Source of the DNA: DALYJJ01 sp031969915
GTDB lineage: Bacteria; Acidobacteriota; Terriglobia; Bryobacterales; Bryobacteraceae
DNA: 14,231 nt
Assembly: GCA_031969915.1 (NCBI GenBank)
Contig: DALYJJ010000148.1
Coordinates: forward strand, 1-14,231
Reading direction: 5' to 3'
Part shown: positions 6,137-14,125 of the stretch, in pieces
Layout of the letters: each line of letters begins with the position of its first letter
Numbering within the stretch: the first letter of the stretch is position 1
Program-made: the position numbers and the translations under genes
Notes under the pieces: generated by a model
Databases searched by the model: none
Seen by the model: the letters and a program-made list of their open reading frames with translations, nothing else
Told to the model about the DNA's origin: nothing

Positions 6137-9100
6137 ATGACACAAATCAAGGTGAATGGTGGGAGAATCTTCTCCTCGGTTCTTACATTCGTTATTGCAT
6201 TCGCGCTGCTGTTCACCGGCGCTCTCACCGCCCAGGAAACCACCGGCGGCATTATTGGAATCGTCACTGACCCATCGGGCGCGGCGATTCCCAACGCCAA
6301 GGTGGAAGCCACCTCGCCCGCACTTGTCGGCGGTATTTCCTCCACCACCGACGCCAGCGGCAATTACATCCTGCCGCAACTCCCCGCAGGCCTCTACTCC
6401 GTCTCCGTCTCAGCCACCGGCTTCGCCGCCATCAAGAAGAACGACACCCCCGTCGTGCTCGGCAAACGGACCCGCCTCGACTTCAGAATGGAAGTCGGCA
6501 CCGTCGCGGAAAGCGTCGTCGTCAGCGCCGACGCCATCATCGTCGACACCACCTCGGCCGCTTCCAGCACCAGCGTCGACAAGACGTTCTTCGACATCCT
6601 CCCGCGCGGCCGCAACTTCGATTCCCTCATCGCCATCGCCCCCGGCGCCCGCCCCGAGCCCAAGGGCGGCGGCTACCAGATCGATGGCGCCTCCGGCTCC
6701 GAGAACGTCTTCTTCCTCGACGGCATGGATGTCACCAATATCCAGACCGGCACCCTGAACCGCCAGAACCAGATCCCCTTTGAGTTCGTGAAGGAAGTCC
6801 AGATCAAGAGCGGCGGCCTCGAAGCCCAGTACGGCGGTGCCATCGGCGGCGTCGTCAACGCCGTCTGGCGCTCCGGTTCGAACGACTGGCACGGCCAGGC
6901 CGGCTACTTCTTCGAAAGCAACGCCCTGAACGCCGGCCCCAACAGCACCCTCCGCCTCAACCCCACTTCCCGTGCCCCCGAGTACTTCCGCGACGGCAAG
7001 GACAGCTACCAGTTGATCAACCCGGCGGTCCAGATCGGCGGTCCGATCCTCAGCGACAAGCTCTGGATCTTCGCCGGCTTCATGCCCGAGTGGCGCAAGC
7101 GCGAACGTACCGTTCGGTTCCTCAGCGGTCAGACCGGCACCTACAAACAGACCGAACGCCAGGACTTCTTCGGCGGCAAGATCGACTACGCCCTCTCCCA
7201 GAAAATCCGCCTCAGCAGCACCTACATGTACAACCCGAACCGGTTGAACGGGCTGCTCCCCACCTACCAGGGCAATGACGCCTTCTCCAACCCCTGGGCC
7301 GACCGCGGCAACCGGTCCCCGTCGGTCAACTACACCTGGCGCGGCGATTACCTCGCCACCGCGCGCCTGTTGTTCTCCGTCTACGGCGGCTACAATTACC
7401 GGAACTTTAAGGATTACGGCATCCCGCGCGGCGCGTTCTTCCTCTATCAGACCGCCACCGCCACCGCCCGCGATACCGCCGGCAACCTGATCACGGTTCC
7501 CGCGAACGTGGCGGGCGCGGCTGGTAACTTCACCCCGAACAACCGCCAGACCGTGCTCGACGAGTTCACCCGCAACAACGTCAACGCCGACATGTCCTAC
7601 ACCTTCAAGGGACACACCTTCAAGGCCGGCTGGCAGATGAACCGGCTCGCCAACCGCGCCAACGCCGGCACCTGGCCCGACGGCTACTTCCGCATCGGCT
7701 GGGGGCAGGCGCGCACCTCCGCCGTGGGCGCCAACCTCCCCGTCCGCCGCGGTAACTTCGGTTATTACATCGACCGCCAGTTCGCCACCGCCGGCGACGT
7801 CGCCTCCTTCAACCACGCTCTGTTCTTCCAGGACACCTGGCGCGTGAACCGCCGGCTCACCCTCAACCTCGGCATCCGCACCGAGCAGGAGTACGTGCCG
7901 AGTTTCCGGACCGACAGCGGCATCGCTTCGAAGGCCATCAAGTTCCCGTTCTCGGATAAGTTCGCTCCCCGCATCGGCGTCGCCTACGACCTCACCGGCC
8001 AGGGCCGCACCAAAATCTACGGCTCCTTCGGCCTCTTCTATGACCTGATGAAGTACGAATTGCCGCGCGGCAGCTTCGGCGGCGACAAGTGGGTCGACTA
8101 CGTCTATACGCTCGACGACCCGGACATCACCAAGATCCGTCCCGGCAACACGCCCGGCCGCCTGATCGAGAGCGTGGACTGGCGCATTCCGTCCAACGCG
8201 CCCGATAACAACACCATCGATCCGAACCTGAAGCCCATGCGCTCCCGCCTCTTCGACTTCGGCTTCGAGCACAGCATGAACGCCGGCCTCGTGGCCAGCG
8301 CCCGCTTCTCCCATCGCACCCTCGACCGCACCATCGAGGACGTTGGCACCCTGACCCCGCAAGGCGAGGTCTACTACATCGCCAACCCCGGCTTCGGCCT
8401 CGTCGCGAATCCCAAAACCTGGGAGCCCGGCGTTCCCCCCACGCCCAAAGCCGTTCGCGACTACAACGCCCTCGAGCTCCGCCTCGACAAGCGCTACTCC
8501 CGCCGCCTTCAGTTCTCCGCCAGCTATACCTTCAGCCGCCTCTCCGGCAACTACGGCGGCTTAGCCAGCTCCGACGAGAACGGCCGCACCAGCCCCAACG
8601 TTAACCGGTACTTCGACCTGCCCTTCATGAGCTACGACGAACGCGGCCAGGAAGTCCTCGGGCGCCTCGCCACCGACCGCCCCCACACCTTCAAGTTCTT
8701 CGGCGGTTACACCCTCGAAAGTAAGCTCGGCGCCACCACCATCGCCCCCTACTGGGCCGCCTTTAGCGGCACGCCCCTGACCTCGGAAGTCGCCGTCTTC
8801 GGCGTGCCCATCTTCGCTTACGGCCGCGGCGACCTCGGCCGCACGCCCATCTACTCCAACCTCGACCTGAACATTTACCACGACTTCAACGCGAAGTGGA
8901 AAGAAGGTCACCGCATCCGCGTAGAACTCGCTGCCTTCAACTTGTTCAATAGCGGTACCCCCATCAATAAGAACGTCGGCTTGATCCACCCCGACGACGG
9001 CAACATCGAGTTCGATGACCACGCCCTCTTCTTCAAGGGCTTCAACTCGCGAACTCTCATGACCCAGCAGCAGTTGCGGGTGTCGCCCTACTATCAGTGG

Positions 9101-9157
9101 GACAACGGCTATCAGTCCCCGCGGCGCCTGCGCCTGCAGTTCACTTACTTCTTCTAA
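6137..9157 (+). CDS. TonB-dependent receptor with carboxypeptidase-regulatory-like domain (Oar-like)
   Basis: A 1006-residue outer-membrane protein. I choose ATG 6137 because GAAAGGAAGG lies just upstream and the frame then opens with a signal peptide (basic residues, then VLTFVIAFALLFTGALTAQ); a longer frame reaching back to 5924 runs through the leader and looks non-coding. Residues about 34-115 form a Cna-B/carboxypeptidase-regulatory-like beta-sandwich (GIVTDPSGAAIPNAKVEAT to GTVAESVVV). Next is a plug-like domain (about 120-235: DILPRGRNFDSLI, NVFFLDGMDVT, EVQIKSGGLEAQYGGAIGG). The rest is a 22-stranded-barrel-type region rich in Tyr/Asn/Gly, ending LRLQFTYFF with the terminal Phe expected for BAM insertion. 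Such proteins probably import oligomers or complexed nutrients. No SusD-like partner is seen; it stands alone, ending at a strong terminator. Confidence 0.9.
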   Translation: MTQIKVNGGRIFSSVLTFVIAFALLFTGALTAQETTGGIIGIVTDPSGAAIPNAKVEATSPALVGGISSTTDASGNYILPQLPAGLYSVSVSATGFAAIKKNDTPVVLGKRTRLDFRMEVGTVAESVVVSADAIIVDTTSAASSTSVDKTFFDILPRGRNFDSLIAIAPGARPEPKGGGYQIDGASGSENVFFLDGMDVTNIQTGTLNRQNQIPFEFVKEVQIKSGGLEAQYGGAIGGVVNAVWRSGSNDWHGQAGYFFESNALNAGPNSTLRLNPTSRAPEYFRDGKDSYQLINPAVQIGGPILSDKLWIFAGFMPEWRKRERTVRFLSGQTGTYKQTERQDFFGGKIDYALSQKIRLSSTYMYNPNRLNGLLPTYQGNDAFSNPWADRGNRSPSVNYTWRGDYLATARLLFSVYGGYNYRNFKDYGIPRGAFFLYQTATATARDTAGNLITVPANVAGAAGNFTPNNRQTVLDEFTRNNVNADMSYTFKGHTFKAGWQMNRLANRANAGTWPDGYFRIGWGQARTSAVGANLPVRRGNFGYYIDRQFATAGDVASFNHALFFQDTWRVNRRLTLNLGIRTEQEYVPSFRTDSGIASKAIKFPFSDKFAPRIGVAYDLTGQGRTKIYGSFGLFYDLMKYELPRGSFGGDKWVDYVYTLDDPDITKIRPGNTPGRLIESVDWRIPSNAPDNNTIDPNLKPMRSRLFDFGFEHSMNAGLVASARFSHRTLDRTIEDVGTLTPQGEVYYIANPGFGLVANPKTWEPGVPPTPKAVRDYNALELRLDKRYSRRLQFSASYTFSRLSGNYGGLASSDENGRTSPNVNRYFDLPFMSYDERGQEVLGRLATDRPHTFKFFGGYTLESKLGATTIAPYWAAFSGTPLTSEVAVFGVPIFAYGRGDLGRTPIYSNLDLNIYHDFNAKWKEGHRIRVELAAFNLFNSGTPINKNVGLIHPDDGNIEFDDHALFFKGFNSRTLMTQQQLRVSPYYQWDNGYQSPRRLRLQFTYFF

Positions 9158-9201
9158 CCACCGAACCCCACCCCGGAAATCCGGAGTTCGGGCGAATCGC
9201 A

Positions 9202-9235
9202 AAGGCCGGACGGCATCAGCCGTCCGGCCTTTTTT
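9202..9235 (+). terminator. Intrinsic terminator of the receptor gene
   Basis: AAGGCCGGACGG (9202-9213), loop CATCAG, then CCGTCCGGCCTT (9220-9231) is a 12-bp perfect stem whose end merges into a run of six T (9230-9235). It lies 44 nt after the receptor stop. On the opposite strand only three T follow, so it acts mainly in the + direction. Confidence 0.9.
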
Positions 9236-9317
9236 CTGCCCGCCGCGGGGCGAAACCATTTGACTTCGCTGCCGAGACCAGGATGTTGGTGTCGATAACC
9301 AGGCGGAGCGAGATCAT
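9216..9317 (-). pseudogene. Remnant of a PIN-domain toxin (VapC-like), first ~17 codons only
   Basis: On the - strand an ATG (9315-9317) overlaps the antitoxin stop as ATGA, the normal layout of VapBC-type operons. The product begins ISLRLVIDTNILVSAA, which is strand 1 of a PIN domain with its first catalytic Asp (IDTN). After about residue 17 the frame has no PIN character (KSNGFAPRRAEKRPDG) and ends at TGA inside the receptor terminator (9216-9218). The remaining ~110 residues, with the other three acidic residues of the active site, are missing. This is a toxin gene cut off by a deletion whose end lies at about 9240-9265. Confidence 0.7.
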
Positions 9318-9562
9318 CCGCGCTTGCGTTTTTGCCCGCGCGCCGCCTTGATGACCTGATCGATCTGTCGCGAGGTCAGCTTGTCCGTCCCCTTGCTTCG
9401 CGATTCCTCCCCGATGGCGCGGAGCACTTCCGGCTCGGGCACGGCGAGTTTCAAGTAGTCGCGGATGCTGAGCAGTACGGCGCTCGGCGTCCCTCGCTTC
9501 TGCCGGTGCGGGCCGTCAGTGCCGAAACCACGATGCCCTTCATTCTTGCCGGTTGGCCGCAT
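9314..9562 (-). CDS. Antitoxin of a damaged toxin-antitoxin module (Phd/YefM-like), probably degenerate
   Basis: The frame from ATG (9560-9562) gives 82 residues; GGAGA (9569-9573) lies six bases upstream. The part from KRGTPSAVLLSIRDYLKLAV through PEPEVLRAIGEESRSKGTDKLTSRQIDQVIKAA to RKRG resembles the second half of Phd/YefM-type antitoxins of PIN toxins: a strand pair after an RGxP turn, then helices contacting the toxin. The first ~34 residues do not look like this family. In the next frame, 9502-9543 reads MKGIVVSALTARTG, which resembles the normal N-terminus. This suggests a frameshift plus a deletion of ~20 residues in the DNA-binding half. With its toxin truncated, the gene is likely an orphan relic; it may still make a protein. 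Confidence 0.55.
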   Translation of the reverse strand: MRPTGKNEGHRGFGTDGPHRQKRGTPSAVLLSIRDYLKLAVPEPEVLRAIGEESRSKGTDKLTSRQIDQVIKAARGQKRKRG

Positions 9563-9687
9563 GGTAAGTCTCCAGGTCAATTGTCCGAACTGCACAGTGT
9601 GTGCGCAACTCGCTCATATCCCCGCCGCTGATCCGTTCAGCCACCACCGGATCGCACGCTCCGCGTCAACTTCGGTACAACAAGAGA

Positions 9688-10812
9688 ATGGCAAAGCCCC
9701 TCGTCGGTCTCGTCGGATGGCGTGGCATGGTCGGTTCCGTCCTCATGGACCGCATGCAAGCCGAGGACGACTTCTCCCTCATCGAGCCCCTCTTCTTCTC
9801 CACCAGCAACGCCGGCGGCGCGGCGCCCTCCCCGGCTCAGAACGAGACCACGCTCCAGGATGCCTTCGATCTGAAAGCCCTCGCCCGCTGCCCCATCGTC
9901 CTCACCGCCCAGGGCGGCGATTACACCACCGCCGTCTTCCCCAAGCTCCGCGCCGCCGGTTGGAACGGTCATTGGATCGACGCCGCCTCCACCCTCCGTA
10001 TGGCGGACGACGCCGTCATCATCCTCGACCCCGTGAACCGCCCCCTCATTGACCGCGCCCTCTCCCGCGGCGGCCGGAACTGGATCGGCGGCAACTGCAC
10101 CGTCAGTTGCATGCTCATGGGCGTCGGCGCGCTCTACAAGGCCGGACTCGTCGAGTGGATGAGTACCCAGACCTATCAGGCCGCCTCGGGCGGCGGCGCT
10201 CAGCATATGCGCGAACTGCTCACCCAGTTCGGCACGCTCTTCTCCGAGGTGAAGGACCTCCTCGCCGATCCCAAGAGCGCCATCCTCGAAATCGACCGCA
10301 AGGTCATCTGCAAACAGCGCGCACTCTCAGAGGCTGAGACCAGGAACTTCATGGTCCCCCTCGGCGGCTCGCTCATCCCCTGGATCGACAAAGACCTCGG
10401 CAACGGCATGTCGAAAGAAGAATGGAAGGGAATGGCCGAAACCAACAAGATCCTCGGCCAGGACCCGCCCGTCCCCGTCGACGGCTTCTGCGTCCGCGTC
10501 GGCGCCATGCGCTGCCACAGCCAGGCCCTCACCTTCAAGCTCACGAAGGATGTTCCCCTCGCCGACATCGAGGCCCTCATCGCCGCCGACAACCGCTGGG
10601 TGAAGGTCGTCCCCAACACCCGCGAAGCCACCGTGCGCGAACTCACCCCCGTCGCCGTCACCGGAGCCATGACCGTCCCCGTCGGACGCCTCCGCAAGCT
10701 CGCCATGGGCCCCCAGTATCTCGGCGCCTACACCATCGGCGATCAGCTCCTCTGGGGCGCGGCCGAACCGCTCCGCCGCATGCTCCGCATCCTGCTCGAA
10801 GCCGGCGCCTGA
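9688..10812 (+). CDS. asd: Aspartate-semialdehyde dehydrogenase
   Basis: A 374-residue enzyme, close to the length of the E. coli-type enzyme. I start at ATG 9688, which gives the expected N-terminus KPLVGLVGWRGMVGSVL with the NADP-binding glycine turn; the ribosome site is weak (AAGAGA). Catalytic Cys137 is in GGNCTVSCMLM, substrate-binding QTYQAASGGGAQHMRELL is at 161-178, and catalytic His277 is in VGAMRCHSQAL. It reduces aspartyl phosphate to the semialdehyde, the branch point to lysine, diaminopimelate, methionine and threonine, in the cytoplasm. It stands alone, divergent from the antitoxin relic 125 nt away. Codons are heavily C-ending, as in the receptor gene, so it belongs to the core genome. 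Confidence 0.95.
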   Translation: MAKPLVGLVGWRGMVGSVLMDRMQAEDDFSLIEPLFFSTSNAGGAAPSPAQNETTLQDAFDLKALARCPIVLTAQGGDYTTAVFPKLRAAGWNGHWIDAASTLRMADDAVIILDPVNRPLIDRALSRGGRNWIGGNCTVSCMLMGVGALYKAGLVEWMSTQTYQAASGGGAQHMRELLTQFGTLFSEVKDLLADPKSAILEIDRKVICKQRALSEAETRNFMVPLGGSLIPWIDKDLGNGMSKEEWKGMAETNKILGQDPPVPVDGFCVRVGAMRCHSQALTFKLTKDVPLADIEALIAADNRWVKVVPNTREATVRELTPVAVTGAMTVPVGRLRKLAMGPQYLGAYTIGDQLLWGAAEPLRRMLRILLEAGA

Positions 10813-11417
10813 CGCCCATCGAGGCTCTTCCTCGCGCTCCCGCTCGCCGCCGCCCTCGCCATCCCCAACCCGCCGCCCGTTCCCCTCGACCCCAACCCGT
10901 CTTCGTCGGGCTTTTGCCCCGCATCTTCGGCGAGGCCGCCTGCTTCACCTCCCGCCGCGACTAACTCCATCGCCTGTTGGGTCGCACCGTCTCTACCCTA
11001 CCGGAAGATCATGTTCACTTCGACGAGCGCGGTTCCTCGCGCAAACGTTCGCGCCTTAAGCGGAGTCTCTTCGTGTGGCTATCGGTGAGACTTTCGCAAA
11101 GAGGCATACGCTCCGGTCCACCGAGTCCTTCAGCGAGCTGCTGGACCAACTCGGCGGCGACTCTGTTTCTATTACGGCTCCCCAGTAGCGAGCGCGTCTG
11201 CGAGAGCGAGGGCCGACTTGCAGTGGGTGTAGAATCGGCAAAGCATGTGCTTCGAGTACTGGCGGTGGGGTACACCGGATTCGAGGTCCCCGTTCGTCGA
11301 GCGAGTGCCGATGCGACGAGGCGTGAGGCGTGATGCGTCGGGTCTTGGAGGAGATCATAGCACCCGCAGATTCGCGTTGCGCAATTCTGGTTTGAGCTGG
11401 GTTGCCGGCGGGATCGA
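10813..11417. other. 605-nt stretch without a convincing gene
   Basis: The first ~150 nt are extremely C-rich on the + strand and, in the frame of asd past its stop, read RLFLALPLAAALAIPNPPPV, which looks like a signal peptide but has no start codon. From about 10978 the base composition changes to a more balanced one. Open frames on both strands here (for example a - strand frame at 11015-11275) lack start support and family resemblance. A perfect TTGCGCAA palindrome is at 11377-11384, 34 nt before the next start, and may be regulatory. I see no tRNA, transposase or repeat. Confidence 0.5.
10896..10914 (+). terminator. Weak candidate terminator downstream of asd
   Basis: CCCG (10896-10899) and CGGG (10907-10910) can pair around TCTTCGT, with one extra C-G pair inside. 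They are followed by C and four T. It lies about 85 nt after the asd stop. The stem is short and the T run brief, so this is tentative. Confidence 0.3.
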
Positions 11418-13616
11418 ATGAGCGATTCGCTTCGGATCTTGAGCGATCCAGCAGACGTCCTCGGCTTCGCCGCAACCGTTCAGATCGAGGCGGATAAACA
11501 AAAGGCGTCACTCGGATTCCTGCCGCACGACGCGTACAGGCAATCTGCCCTTCAAGGGAAGTTGCTGGTTGCTGTAGATGATGTCCCTGGCCGCACCTAT
11601 GCAGGGCACCTGATGTTTGGCGGGAGCCCTCCGACAATGCGCATTTTTCAGGTATTCGTGTCTGCAAGTCATCGACGCCGCGGCGTCGGTTCCCTGCTTG
11701 TGAACGCACTTGTGGCACAGGCAGAGAAGGATTGTTACCTAAACGTTGTAGCCCGAGTTGCCGCTGATCTCGCCGAAGCGAACGAGTTTTGGCAACGAAT
11801 GGGGTTCTTGGCAAGCCGTGTTTGTTCTGGCGGGATGTCACGGAATCGCTCAATCGTCGTAAGAGAACGACGGCTCAATACGCCTAGCCTTTTTGATCTA
11901 ATTGGACCCTCAGCAGAGAAGTTCGCTCACGATTTCCAGCTAGTTGACAGAAGCTACGGACGTTCACCTGCCTATGGTATCGATTTAAACGTTTTGCTGG
12001 ATCTGATCCGCGATCGTCCCCGCGCCACCGCCGCCAGCCGCATATTCTCCGCAGCGCTTTCCAACTTGATACGGCTTTTCGTTGCTCCGGAGTTCGCGGC
12101 AGAGTTGAGGCGTGCAAAGGAATCTCGTCCGGAGCTGCAAAACGATACGTTACTTGACTTCGCCTTGGCTCTTCCGCAACATCCGCCACCGCCGCCACAC
12201 ACGATGACCTCGCTGGAGCTCGAACTTGGGGCATTGATTTTCCCGGAGCGGTCGAGCACCGGCCGACTACGGCCGCGGGATCGCTCCGATGTCAGGCACA
12301 TTGCGACAGCCATTCATAATCGAGTGGCCGGATACGTGACGAGTGAAGAAGCGATTCTGCGCCGGCGATCAATAATCCTGCAGAAGTACGGATTAGACGT
12401 GATTGCGCCAGCCGATCTGGCCGAGTCGCTGGTACCGGTCGCGTGGGAGGAGCCTCCCTTAGAAACCACTGTGCCGCAGCCCAGCGAGGAAATTCGAATC
12501 GCCGAGGCCGAGGAGATAGGTGTTGAAGCCTGTAGGCAGTTTGCTAGTCAGATCGGCGGCCCGCCGGGAATTATCGGCCACGCGCTCGGCGCTGGGACGG
12601 TCCAGTCACCCCGCCGACGCCTGCTGATCACCCTGCAGAACAGGCCTGCCGCATTCATATCCTGGGATCCTCCGAGTCGGGCTATTCCGAGAATCGAATC
12701 CGTATTGATGGTGCGGAGGGGCCTAAACCGGGGTGAATCGGTGGTCGAACAAGCCCTGTTTCACTTGGTCCGGGATTCCTGTAAGGACTTTCCGATGATG
12801 GTTCGCTTGTGCGCGTTCCCTACCGAACTATGGCTTGAAGAGCTATTGGTTTCGACGGGATTTCGCCGTGCTCACCGTGAAAATGGTGAGCTTGACACCG
12901 TGTTCTACAAGCTGGCGCTTGGACAGGCGGTCACCGACATCAACTGGGTTGAAGTCTGCGAATCGATCAGTGGACTCTCAGGTGTTCGAATACCTGAACG
13001 CCCACCGAACTACGAAAATGCCAACCAGGCTGTGGCGGTTACGAGTCCGAGTGGCGCTCCACTATCGATCACCCTGGGCGAGTTTGAAGAGCTGGTTTCC
13101 CCCGCGATCATAGCGGTTCCTGGACGACCTGGTGCCGTCGTTCCGATCCGACATCAGTTTTCGACCGAGCTACTTGTTGCCTCAACCCAACGCGCGCTGT
13201 TCCCGGTACTTGAAGCAGCGTTCCGGGGGCGAAGAGCGTACTTCTGTTCGCCCCGCGCGCTCTCCGCGTTGAGCCCGGGTTCGCTCCTGTTCTTCTATGA
13301 GTCCCTGAAAGGTGGGGGCCGCGGTGCCGTCATAGCGTGCGCGCGAAGTGTTGAAACGTTTGTTAGGCCGAAGTCGAATGTCCAAACTGGCGTCCGTACC
13401 CGGGGCGTCCTCGCGAACCACCAGCTTGACGAGATCTCGCGTTCGCGTGACGTTGGCGTGGTCCTTTTCGATTCGGTATTACGATTCAAGAAAGCAATTG
13501 ACTTGGGTCGACTTCGGCAGATGGGTTGCGCGGACGGAAGCAACGTCGTAACAGCGAGGCGCATTGACGGGAGGCAGGTTCTCGCGCTGATCGCTCAAGG
13601 AGAACCCTGTGTGTAG
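11418..13616 (+). CDS. GNAT-PIN-(GNAT-like)-(ASCH/PUA-like) multidomain protein (732 aa)
   Basis: Residues about 1-150 are a GNAT acetyltransferase domain: strand MRIFQVFV, then the acetyl-CoA loop RRRGVGSLL (86-94) and a final ANEFWQRMGF helix. Residues about 185-335 are a PIN nuclease domain: YGIDLNVLLDLI with Asp189, Glu225/Glu229 in VAPEFAAEL, Asp288/Asp291 in RDRSDVRHIATAI, Glu310/Glu311 in YVTSEEAIL, ending VIAPADL. Residues about 359-500 have GNAT-like secondary structure (VLMVRRGLNRGESVVEQALF, then ELWLEELLVSTGFRR) but a degenerate loop. Residues about 565-728 resemble ASCH/PUA folds (FRGRRAYF, LSPGSLLFFYES). Likely cytoplasmic and acting on RNA. The downstream ASCH gene overlaps it by 8 nt. 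ATG 11418 has only a weak GGCGGGA ribosome site. Codon use is less C-biased than in asd, hinting at transfer. Domain calls are by eye; the two C-terminal ones are less certain. Confidence 0.7.
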   Translation: MSDSLRILSDPADVLGFAATVQIEADKQKASLGFLPHDAYRQSALQGKLLVAVDDVPGRTYAGHLMFGGSPPTMRIFQVFVSASHRRRGVGSLLVNALVAQAEKDCYLNVVARVAADLAEANEFWQRMGFLASRVCSGGMSRNRSIVVRERRLNTPSLFDLIGPSAEKFAHDFQLVDRSYGRSPAYGIDLNVLLDLIRDRPRATAASRIFSAALSNLIRLFVAPEFAAELRRAKESRPELQNDTLLDFALALPQHPPPPPHTMTSLELELGALIFPERSSTGRLRPRDRSDVRHIATAIHNRVAGYVTSEEAILRRRSIILQKYGLDVIAPADLAESLVPVAWEEPPLETTVPQPSEEIRIAEAEEIGVEACRQFASQIGGPPGIIGHALGAGTVQSPRRRLLITLQNRPAAFISWDPPSRAIPRIESVLMVRRGLNRGESVVEQALFHLVRDSCKDFPMMVRLCAFPTELWLEELLVSTGFRRAHRENGELDTVFYKLALGQAVTDINWVEVCESISGLSGVRIPERPPNYENANQAVAVTSPSGAPLSITLGEFEELVSPAIIAVPGRPGAVVPIRHQFSTELLVASTQRALFPVLEAAFRGRRAYFCSPRALSALSPGSLLFFYESLKGGGRGAVIACARSVETFVRPKSNVQTGVRTRGVLANHQLDEISRSRDVGVVLFDSVLRFKKAIDLGRLRQMGCADGSNVVTARRIDGRQVLALIAQGEPCV

Positions 13617-14037
13617 CGATATTTTGATATCCGTCGACGTCGAACATTCGGACAATCTCTTAAGTGGTCGCAAGACCGTCGAAGTTCGCCGGAGGCGCCC
13701 GCGAATTGAGCCAGGCACGCGAGTGTGGATATACACCAAAGTCCCGCGGGCAGCGATCGAGGCTGTCGGCATTGTGGAGGAGGTACACGGAGCATCGGCG
13801 GGTGTTCTCTGGAAGCGCTATTCCGCAGAAGTTGCCATTTCCCGCACACGCCTTGTGGAATATCTAGCGGGTGCGAGTTCCAGCTGTGCAATCAAGTTCT
13901 CGTCGATAACGCCGTTGCAACGCTCGATTGGCTTGGATGAGATTCGTCAAGCGGTGGGCGCCTTTCAGCCGCCGCAGTTCTTCAAGCGGCTACGCAGCAG
14001 CGAGAAAGAGCTTTTGCTCTTGAGGGGCCAGACCTGA
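13609..14037 (+). CDS. ASCH-domain protein coupled to the GNAT-PIN protein (142 aa)
   Basis: GTG 13609 has AAGGAG (13597-13602) six bases upstream and overlaps the end of the preceding gene by 8 nt, so translation is surely coupled. The ASCH signature GxKxxExR is present as SGRKTVEVR (19-27) after a strand and helix (LISVDVEHSDNLL). It is followed by RIEPGTRVWIYTKVP, the strand over the binding groove, and AVGIVEEV. ASCH domains share the PUA fold and bind modified RNA or nucleosides; E. coli YqfB, with this fold, hydrolyses N4-acetylcytidine. As I recall its active site uses the Lys and the Thr two residues after KT; here the Lys is kept (K22) but the Thr position is Glu25, so a catalytic role is uncertain. 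The C-terminus has a PPQFFKRL motif. Confidence 0.75.
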   Translation: MCSDILISVDVEHSDNLLSGRKTVEVRRRRPRIEPGTRVWIYTKVPRAAIEAVGIVEEVHGASAGVLWKRYSAEVAISRTRLVEYLAGASSSCAIKFSSITPLQRSIGLDEIRQAVGAFQPPQFFKRLRSSEKELLLLRGQT

Positions 14038-14125
14038 ACTGGTTCTAACTTAACGGGCTGGCCTCAAGCCATCACCAGGCGCTATCGGTTACTTAAGGAA
14101 GGCCCGCTAGGAATCGAATCGCCTC

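Noticed and set aside
6410..8362. 650-codon minus-strand open frame inside the TonB receptor gene
   Set aside because: A shadow of C-ending codon use; the translation is a monotonous Val/Gly/Ala/Glu sequence, while the + strand reads a full receptor.
11056..11853. Minus-strand open frame crossing the upstream region and the GNAT domain
   Set aside because: It overlaps the acetyl-CoA-loop coding region antisense and shows no domain features.
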